From NCBI GenBank assembly GCA_036794395.1, contig DAIRGS010000289.1:1-8903 (forward strand): 8,903 bases of DNA, written 5' to 3'. This document shows, one piece after another, positions 1 through 4,313 of the stretch (position 1 is the first letter of the stretch; every line of letters starts with the position of its first letter). The position numbers and the translations under genes were made by a program. Under the pieces are notes generated by a model. It saw nothing but the letters and a program-made list of their open reading frames with translations. It was not told where the DNA came from and ran no database searches. The stretch is from DASXMX01 sp036794395. Its GTDB lineage: Bacteria; Planctomycetota; Phycisphaerae; Tepidisphaerales; Tepidisphaeraceae.

Positions 1-40
1 CCCAAATTTTCCATTTTCCATTCTCCATTTTCCATTCCCC
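1..40. repeat. Heptanucleotide tandem array upstream of tmk
   Basis: Bases 6-40 read as five consecutive 7-mers: ATTTTCC, ATTTTCC, ATTCTCC, ATTTTCC, ATTCCCC. The period is exactly seven with only small substitutions. Bases 41-76 continue as a C/T-rich tract up to the tmk start. The same ATTCTCC unit recurs at 832-845, fused to a CAATTGA-type array, so this belongs to the gap-filling repeats of this genome. The array may extend left of the window. No function is evident. Confidence 0.8.
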
Positions 41-76
41 CTCACCCCCTCCCCCACTCTCCTGTATATTCCCCTC

Positions 77-706
77 ATGCCCGACCCCGGCACATTCATT
101 GTCCTCGACGGCACCGAAGGCTGCGGCAAATCCACCCAGGCCCGCCTGCTCGAACAAAAACTCACCGCGCTCGGCCGCCCCGTCCTCCTCGTCCGCGACC
201 CCGGCACCACCCCGATCGGCGAGCAGATCCGCGCCATCCTTCTTGATCCCGCCCACGCCGAGATGTCCATGCGCTGCGAAATGCTGCTCTACATGTCCGC
301 CCGCGCCCAGATGATGGCCGAGGTCCTCCAGCCGGCGTTGGACAAGGGAATGATCGTCATCTCCGACCGCTTCGTTTCCAGCACCCTCGCCTACCAGCTG
401 AACGGCGACAATCTCACCGCCCCCGAAATCCGCGCGATCGCCAACATCGCCATCAAATCCCGTTGGCCCGACCTCACCCTCCTCCTCGATCTCCCCGCCG
501 ACCAAAGCCTGGCCAGGGTGCAGCGTGCCAAAGACCGCATCGAGCAACGCCCCATGGAATACCACGAGCAAGTCAGAAAAAATTACCTCGCCCAGGCGAA
601 AGAAGATCCCACCCACTACCGCCTCATCAACGCGGCCCAATCCCCCGAAGAGGTGGCCACCGAAATCTGGCGCCAAGTCGCTTCGCTACTCGCAATTGAC
701 AATTGA
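77..706 (+). CDS. tmk: Thymidylate kinase
   Basis: Phosphorylates dTMP to dTDP with ATP, an essential cytoplasmic step of dTTP synthesis. The 209 residues match the usual length. Visible motifs are the P-loop GTEGCGKST (12-20), the substrate-binding segment RDPGTTPIGE (40-49; most family members read REPGGTP, so D41 and T44 are variants), the DRFVSSTLAYQ signature (97-107), the Walker-B-like strand LLLDLP (135-140), and a basic LID with RVQRAKDRIEQ (147-157). The ATG at 77 puts the P-loop at the expected distance; no clear Shine-Dalgarno sequence precedes it, only a pyrimidine tract. The last three residues (IDN) and the TGA stop lie inside a CAATTGA repeat array, so the original C-terminus was probably replaced or trimmed. 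holB follows on the same strand after one small gene, a common tmk/holB arrangement. Confidence 0.95.
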   Translation: MPDPGTFIVLDGTEGCGKSTQARLLEQKLTALGRPVLLVRDPGTTPIGEQIRAILLDPAHAEMSMRCEMLLYMSARAQMMAEVLQPALDKGMIVISDRFVSSTLAYQLNGDNLTAPEIRAIANIAIKSRWPDLTLLLDLPADQSLARVQRAKDRIEQRPMEYHEQVRKNYLAQAKEDPTHYRLINAAQSPEEVATEIWRQVASLLAIDN

Positions 707-723
707 CAATGGACAATTGACAA
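693..723 (+). repeat. CAATTGA heptamer array overlapping the tmk stop
   Basis: Four heptamers (CAATTGA, CAATTGA, CAATGGA, CAATTGA) plus CAA run without interruption. The array begins inside the tmk reading frame and supplies its stop codon (704-706). It is the forward-oriented member of a family with other copies at 761-787, 801-834, 2630-2662 and 3688-3722. Confidence 0.9.
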
Positions 724-787
724 CCGAATTCGAATCCAACTTCCGAATTCAATGACCCCACACGTTGTTAATTGTACATTGTCAATT
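701..787 (+). other. Long imperfect stem-loop downstream of tmk
   Basis: Bases 701-724 are nearly the reverse complement of 764-787. Of 24 positions 22 are Watson-Crick pairs, one is a G-U pair and one is a mismatch. The loop is about 39 bases. The next copy, 812-834, can pair with the same left arm (701-723) with one mismatch, giving an alternative, longer-loop fold. The structure starts inside the last tmk codons. It could stop transcription or protect the 3' end, but there is no T-tract, so it is not a classical intrinsic terminator. Both function and expression are inference. Confidence 0.5.
761..787 (-). repeat. Heptamer array copy, short variant
   Basis: Begins CACGTTGTTAATTG and ends CATTGTCAATT. 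It corresponds to the 34-base copy at 801-834 with one heptamer removed and two substitutions. It is read on the minus strand relative to the CAATTGA unit, so it faces the copy at 693-723. Confidence 0.85.
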
Positions 788-800
788 TTCCCTGCCCCTC

Positions 801-834
801 CACGTTGTCAATTGTCAATTATCCATTGTCAATT
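801..834 (-). repeat. Heptamer array copy, 34-base form
   Basis: Starts CACGTTGTCAATTGTC and ends ATCCATTGTCAATT. It is identical over all 34 bases to 3688-3721, nearly 3 kb away, whereas the other copies are diverged. It runs directly into ATTCTCC heptamers and a C-rich tract ahead of the next gene. Confidence 0.9.
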
Positions 835-872
835 CTCCATTCTCCCCCCTACTCTCCCCCAAGGAGCCGCCC

Positions 873-1097
873 ATGACGCAAGACTCAACCGACCTGACAA
901 CCCCCACTGAGTCCACCGACCCCAACCGCCTCGAGCCCCAAACCCTCGACTACACCACCCCCGAAACCCGCGCCGCCGCCACCACCGAAGACCCCACGCC
1001 CTGGTTCGGCTACATCGGCATCGGCATCGCCATCGCGGCCATGCTCGTCGGCTTCGCCGGCATGCTCCTCTTCGCCCTCTACTTCCTCAACGGATAA
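873..1097 (+). CDS. Small single-pass membrane protein between tmk and holB
   Basis: The 74-residue product is of no family I recognise. Residues 1-43 are hydrophilic and rich in Thr, Asp, Glu and Pro. Residues from about 44 to the end (WFGYIGIGIAIAAMLVGF and onward) are one long hydrophobic segment, with a Gly-rich first half and ending YFLNG. This suggests a C-terminally anchored inner-membrane protein with its acidic tail probably in the cytoplasm. The ATG at 873 is chosen because AAGGAG lies at 861-866, six bases upstream. An in-frame start at 765 would translate the heptamer array and is rejected. The gene sits 166 bases after tmk and 214 bases before holB, all on one strand, so co-transcription is possible. 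It might support one of its neighbours, but nothing in the sequence shows this. Confidence 0.75.
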   Translation: MTQDSTDLTTPTESTDPNRLEPQTLDYTTPETRAAATTEDPTPWFGYIGIGIAIAAMLVGFAGMLLFALYFLNG

Positions 1098-1100
1098 GAA

Positions 1101-1213
1101 GAATTGCTGAATGCTGAATCAAATCCCACTCAGCCCCATGCACTCAGCGCCCTCCCGTTTCGTCATTCGGATTTCGGATTTGATTCGTCATTCGAATTTC
1201 GTCATTCGAATTT
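1101..1213. repeat. Degenerate heptamer repeats in the gap before holB
   Basis: Bases 1101-1120 repeat a GCTGAAT-like unit. Bases 1158-1213 are a run of TTCGTCA, TTCGGAT and TTCGAAT 7-mers with short interruptions. They are compositionally unlike the flanking genes and have no coding character on either strand. Confidence 0.75.
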
Positions 1214-1295
1214 TTCCCTCCGTGCCCTCCGTGCCCTTTGTGGTTAATCCGTCTTCGAATCCCTTCGTGTCTTCGTACCTTCGTGGTAAATTCGC
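1214..1295. repeat. Nonamer repeats (CCTCCGTGC and CTTCGTGG types) before holB
   Basis: Two 9-mer series follow each other. CCTCCGTGC occurs twice, then CCTTTGTGG and TTAATCC; after that come CCTTCGTGT, CTTCGTAC and CTTCGTGG, then TAAATTCG. The reverse strand translates into phrases such as NHKGHGGHGG and TTKVRRHEG. I recognise these as frequent spurious proteins in environmental genomes carrying this repeat type. holB starts 16 bases after the end. Confidence 0.8.
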
Positions 1296-1311
1296 CTCGC
1301 CCGGCTAACCC

Positions 1312-2328
1312 ATGCTCACCTTCACCCAAATCTTCTCCCAGCAATCCGCCATCTCCTGGCTCCAGCAAGCCTACGCCGCCGACCGCCTCCCCCACGGCCT
1401 GATCTTCGCCGGCCTCACCGGCGTCGGCAAAGCCACCACCGCCCGTGCCCTCGCCGCTCTGCTCCTCTGCGAAAACCCAAATCAAACCACCCCGTGCGGC
1501 TCCTGCCACAGCTGCACCGCACTCAACGCCAACACCCACCCCGACTACCACGTCGTCACCAAAGAACTCATCCGCTACCACGATAAAACCGGCAAATCCA
1601 AAGGCACAGAACTCTCCATTAACGTAGTCCGCTACGAGATTGTCGAACCTGCGGGACACAAGTCTGTGATGGGACGCGCGAAAATTTTTGCTATCGAACA
1701 AGCCGATCTCATGACCCACCAGGCCCAGAACGCCCTTCTAAAAACACTTGAAGAACCATACGGACGCACCGCCATCATCCTCCTCACCGACTCGCCCGGC
1801 TCGCTCCTGGCCACCATCCGCAGCCGCTGCCAAACGCTCCGCTTCCAACCCCTCCCAACAGAAGTCGTCGAGCAACAACTCATCCAGCGTAACATCGACC
1901 CCGCTCTCGCCCATCAAGCCGCCGAGCTTACGCACGGCTCACTCGGCACCGCCCTCAAATGGATCGAAGACGGCGTCATCTCCCCCGCCGCCGACCTCGC
2001 GGCGCAGATCGACGCCGCGTTCGAAGGAACTCCCCCCCCTGACCTGCCCACCTGGCTCAAAAAAGCCGCCGAGCACTACGCCGAAAAGCAACTCGAGCGC
2101 GATGAGCTCTCCAGCAAAGACCAGGCAACCCGCGAAGCCTTGACGCTGTATTTCCTTATCGCCGCCGACCGCGCCCGCCACCGCCTCGCGACCGCCGAAT
2201 CCCCCGAAGAACTCGAACGCGCCTGCGCCATCATCGACTCCATCGCCCGCGCCGAAAACTACCTCGACTCCAACGTCAACACAGGGTTGGTTCTCCAGCA
2301 GTTGGCGATCGCGTTGGAACCACGGTGA
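1312..2328 (+). CDS. holB: DNA polymerase III, delta' subunit
   Basis: Clamp-loader ATPase-fold subunit that helps load the sliding clamp at the replication fork. The 338 residues are normal for the family. Seen in order: the N-terminal LPHGLIFAG strand, a P-loop GLTGVGKAT (34-42) with Ala in place of the first Ser/Thr, four zinc-site cysteines (C53, C62, C65, C68), the KIFAIEQADLMTHQAQNALL helix-strand (124-143) followed by KTLEEP, the SRC motif (171-173) that supplies the arginine finger, and a C-terminal helical collar ending in NVNTGLVLQQL. A degenerate P-loop is common in delta', which often does not hydrolyse ATP. The longer basic linker at about 84-100, before SINVVRY, recalls planctomycete HolB from memory. 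There is no obvious Shine-Dalgarno sequence; the ATG is placed by homology to the usual N-terminus. Confidence 0.93.
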   Translation: MLTFTQIFSQQSAISWLQQAYAADRLPHGLIFAGLTGVGKATTARALAALLLCENPNQTTPCGSCHSCTALNANTHPDYHVVTKELIRYHDKTGKSKGTELSINVVRYEIVEPAGHKSVMGRAKIFAIEQADLMTHQAQNALLKTLEEPYGRTAIILLTDSPGSLLATIRSRCQTLRFQPLPTEVVEQQLIQRNIDPALAHQAAELTHGSLGTALKWIEDGVISPAADLAAQIDAAFEGTPPPDLPTWLKKAAEHYAEKQLERDELSSKDQATREALTLYFLIAADRARHRLATAESPEELERACAIIDSIARAENYLDSNVNTGLVLQQLAIALEPR

Positions 2329-2350
2329 GCCTTGGTGTGAGGGCTGTTTA

Positions 2351-2380
2351 GACGTTGCATTTCGTTGCATAGCGTTGCAT
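2351..2380. repeat. Three CGTTGCAT repeats with 10-base period
   Basis: CGTTGCAT occurs at 2353-2360, 2363-2370 and 2373-2380, exactly ten bases apart, with variable two-base spacers. This is about one DNA helical turn, so a protein binding each copy would sit on one face of the helix. No replication gene is nearby, so an iteron role is unsupported. Confidence 0.75.
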
Positions 2381-2463
2381 GCGGCGGTTGCTGGTGGATC
2401 CTCACGAAGGGCAGGCCAATGGGTAAGCCGGTCGGCGGAGCGGAGGTTCCCGGCTGGGGCCGC

Positions 2464-2493
2464 ATGTGACACTTGGTACGAAATGTGACACTT
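2464..2493. repeat. Direct repeat ATGTGACACTT, two copies
   Basis: ATGTGACACTT is found at 2464-2474 and 2483-2493, a 19-base step, followed by TTGCCCCCC. Repeated terminal sites of this style occur at ends of IS21-family elements, so this could be a leftover element end. No istA or istB coding sequence is in the window, so this remains a guess. Confidence 0.5.
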
Positions 2494-2629
2494 TTGCCCC
2501 CCGGGGATGTTTTGTCATTTTATCAATTTATTGCCATAACGATTGCCGGGCAACATCGAGTGGCGCGGTTGGGTCAGGATTGGGGGTTGGGTGGTGGGTT
2601 CGTTTGTGGGTGTTGGAGAAGGCCAGGGG

Positions 2630-2662
2630 CAATTGACAATGGACAGTTGACAGTTGACAACG
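2630..2662 (+). repeat. Heptamer array upstream of the DinD-like gene
   Basis: Reads CAATTGA, CAATGGA, CAGTTGA, CAGTTGA, CAACG. It is the most diverged forward-oriented copy. It ends 39 bases before the next start codon and contains three TTGACA hexamers (2633, 2647, 2654), but no good -10 box lies 16-18 bases downstream of any of them. Confidence 0.85.
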
Positions 2663-2701
2663 CAGACGAGGGCATTGCGTGTCTTTTGAAAGGGGTAATA
2701 A

Positions 2702-3559
2702 ATGAGTGAGGAATTGCCGCCGGATTCGCAGGGGAAGATTGTCGTCTTTGGGGCAAAGCAGATCCGCCGGGTGTTCAAGGACGGCGAATGGTTTTTCTCG
2801 GTTGTCGATATCGTTGCCGCGCTGACCGACAGCGAAGCTCCGAGCAAATACTGGACGGCGATGAAACGCCGCGAAGAGAAATCCAGCGGGTTTCAGTTAT
2901 CTACACTTTGTAGACAACTGAAATTAACTTCTGCTGACGGCAAGAGTTATATGACGGAAGCCGTCAATACCGAAGCCGCCTTCAGGATCATCCAATCCAT
3001 TCCCAGCCCCAAGGCCGAGCCCTTCAAACGGTGGCTCGCCGAGGTCGGCTACCAGCGCATTCAGGAAATCGAAAACCCCGAACTGGCCCAGCAGCGGATG
3101 CGGCAGCTCTACAAGGACAAGGGCTACCCTGACGACTGGATCGAGAAGCGCGTCCGCGGCATCGCGGTGCGTGATGAGCTGACGGCCGAATGGCAGCAAC
3201 GCGGTGTTTCAGATCAGAAGGACTTCGCCATCCTCACCGCCGAAATCTCGAAGGCCACCTTCGGGCTCAGTCCCTCGGACTACAAGAAACTCAAAGGCCT
3301 GAAGCGCGAAAACCTCCGCGATCACATGACCGACCTTGAACTGATCTTCACCATGCTCGGCGAAGCAGCGACAACCGAGATCGCCCGCAACAAAGACGCC
3401 CAGGGACTCGTTCAGAACAAAACCGCCGCGAAGGAGGGCGGCTCTGTGGCAGGTAACGCCCGCCGCCAACTCGAATCCAAGTCCGGCCGAAAAGTCATCA
3501 CCCGTCAAAACTATCTAACTGACAAACCCAAGCCCACGCTCCCCGCGAAGCCTGAATAG
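2702..3559 (+). CDS. DinD-like protein with Bro-N domain
   Basis: The 285-residue protein resembles DNA-damage-inducible protein D and phage antirepressor-like Bro-N proteins. The Bro-N part spans about 12-115: IRRVFKDGEWFFSVVDIVAAL (21-41), SKYWTAMKRRE (48-58), then LSTLCRQLKL and IIQSIPSPKAEPFKRWLAEV (97-116). The conserved DinD-type C-terminal half includes NPELAQQRMRQLYKDKGY, a TAEISKATFGLSP block (179-191), KGLKRENLRDHMTDLELIF (198-216) and AGNARRQLESKSGRKV near the end. In E. coli, DinD is SOS-induced and inhibits RecA filament activity; many relatives lie in prophages and defence regions. The start is supported by AAGGGG at 2690-2695, six bases before the ATG. No LexA box was recognised upstream. 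The gene is convergent with the kinase-like gene. Function is inferred from family resemblance only. Confidence 0.85.
   Translation: MSEELPPDSQGKIVVFGAKQIRRVFKDGEWFFSVVDIVAALTDSEAPSKYWTAMKRREEKSSGFQLSTLCRQLKLTSADGKSYMTEAVNTEAAFRIIQSIPSPKAEPFKRWLAEVGYQRIQEIENPELAQQRMRQLYKDKGYPDDWIEKRVRGIAVRDELTAEWQQRGVSDQKDFAILTAEISKATFGLSPSDYKKLKGLKRENLRDHMTDLELIFTMLGEAATTEIARNKDAQGLVQNKTAAKEGGSVAGNARRQLESKSGRKVITRQNYLTDKPKPTLPAKPE
2891..2923. repeat. 15-base inverted repeat inside the DinD-like gene
   Basis: TTTCAGTTATCTACA (2891-2905), a CTT loop, then TGTAGACAACTGAAA (2909-2923) pair at 14 of 15 positions. It encodes the conserved FQLSTLCRQLK segment and is markedly AT-rich for this window. It could be a chance result of coding, an operator, or a hairpin in the mRNA. 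Confidence 0.7.
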
Positions 3560-3687
3560 CCGCCTTTACCCGCGCGGTCGTTCAAGTAAGAATCCCTCCA
3601 CACGCACGCCAAGCGATTTCTGAACACCCCGTATCACAACCCGGAAAGGGCATCGCTACCACCGCCCAGACCCTTTGCCCATCCCCT

Positions 3688-3722
3688 CACGTTGTCAATT
3701 GTCAATTATCCATTGTCAATTG
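3688..3722 (-). repeat. Heptamer array abutting the end of the kinase-like gene
   Basis: Thirty-four bases are identical to 801-834. On the minus strand the CAATTGA array begins one base after the TGA stop (3724-3726) of the kinase-like gene. It is therefore placed and oriented like the array at the end of tmk. The rest of the convergent gap (3560-3687) shows no gene or clear terminator. Confidence 0.9.
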
Positions 3723-3723
3723 C

Positions 3724-4307
3724 TCACCTCCGATACAAACGCCCCGCCGACTTCTGGAGCATTTCGACCGCATCCACGCACCGCCGGACATCCTTTTCCT
3801 TCAGCTTCTTCTTTCCGTCCCCCTCGAGCACCTCGATCAGATTGTCCTGATGCGCGAGCAACACCCGGCCCTGCACGACCGGCCCCTCGATCCACGCCAA
3901 CGGCACCGTGTCGGCCTGTACACCGCATCCACAGCCAGATTGGCCGGATGTCGGTCGCCATTCGCAACCAACACGTCAAAAACAATCACACCCGTCGAGA
4001 GGTCGGGAAGAAATTCAACCACCTTCTCCGGTAGAACCGGCGGCAACGAATTGCCCATGTAGTTGAAGTCCAGTGAGGCGAACCATTGTGTAACTTCGTG
4101 ATCTGGCGCCGACAGCAGGGCACAGGGCGGAATCGGCAACCGCAGAAATCTCCCCAATTCGCCGCAAAAGTATTCGTTGGGTACAAAGTAAGGGCTGTCC
4201 ACGGAGTTGCATTTAGCAACAGCGGATACGGTTACCTGTGACGTATCCGTCACGCCTGTGTTTAGTTGCTTGTCAAACGACACCATCCGATAGAGCGTCG
4301 GCGACAT
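3724..4307 (-). pseudogene. HipA_2-like kinase-fold protein, frameshifted
   Basis: Read from ATG 4307, the protein shows an Ala-Lys strand (VSAVAKC, 27-33), YFVPNEYFCGELGRFLRLPI (40-59), FNYMGNSLPP (81-90), then FDVLVANGDRHPAN (110-123). The last part is the HipA/PI4-kinase-like catalytic loop with D118, H120 and N123. The good frame breaks after about residue 132 (near 3911-3917). It resumes one frame over as DTVPLAWIEGPVVQGRVLL and ends in a charged helix at SAGRLYRR. The 584 bases are one short of a multiple of three, which fits a single missing base. After the shift, the expected metal-binding Asp motif reads WIEG, so the kinase may have been inactive anyway. The start lies six bases after the restriction enzyme stop, implying one transcript. 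The break could be a sequencing error. I assign this to the HipA_2 type with moderate certainty. Confidence 0.65.
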
Positions 4308-4313
4308 GTCAGT

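Larger units (their letters stand above)
2329..2701. other. Gene-free gap of 373 bases with three repeat types
   Basis: No convincing reading frame is visible on either strand. The gap holds a triple 10-base repeat (2351-2380), a pair of 11-base direct repeats (2464-2493) and a heptamer array (2630-2662). From about 2500 the composition becomes T/G-rich and unlike the flanking genes. The Shine-Dalgarno sequence of the next gene is at 2690-2695. The gap may be the remains of a lost mobile element, but no transposase remnant can be read. Confidence 0.6.

Noticed and set aside
693..834. CRISPR-like array
   Set aside because: Units are seven bases with no spacers of constant length, and no cas gene is nearby.
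765..872. Upstream start for the small membrane protein
   Set aside because: It would translate the heptamer array; the ATG at 873 has AAGGAG six bases before it.
1144..1719. 191-residue open frame on the minus strand over the gap and holB start
   Set aside because: Half is antisense to holB and the rest is translated repeat DNA (KGHGGHGG, TTKVRRHEG phrases), a known type of phantom protein.
2473..2709. 78-residue plus-strand frame before the DinD-like gene
   Set aside because: It has no ribosome site and runs through the heptamer array; composition is not protein-like.
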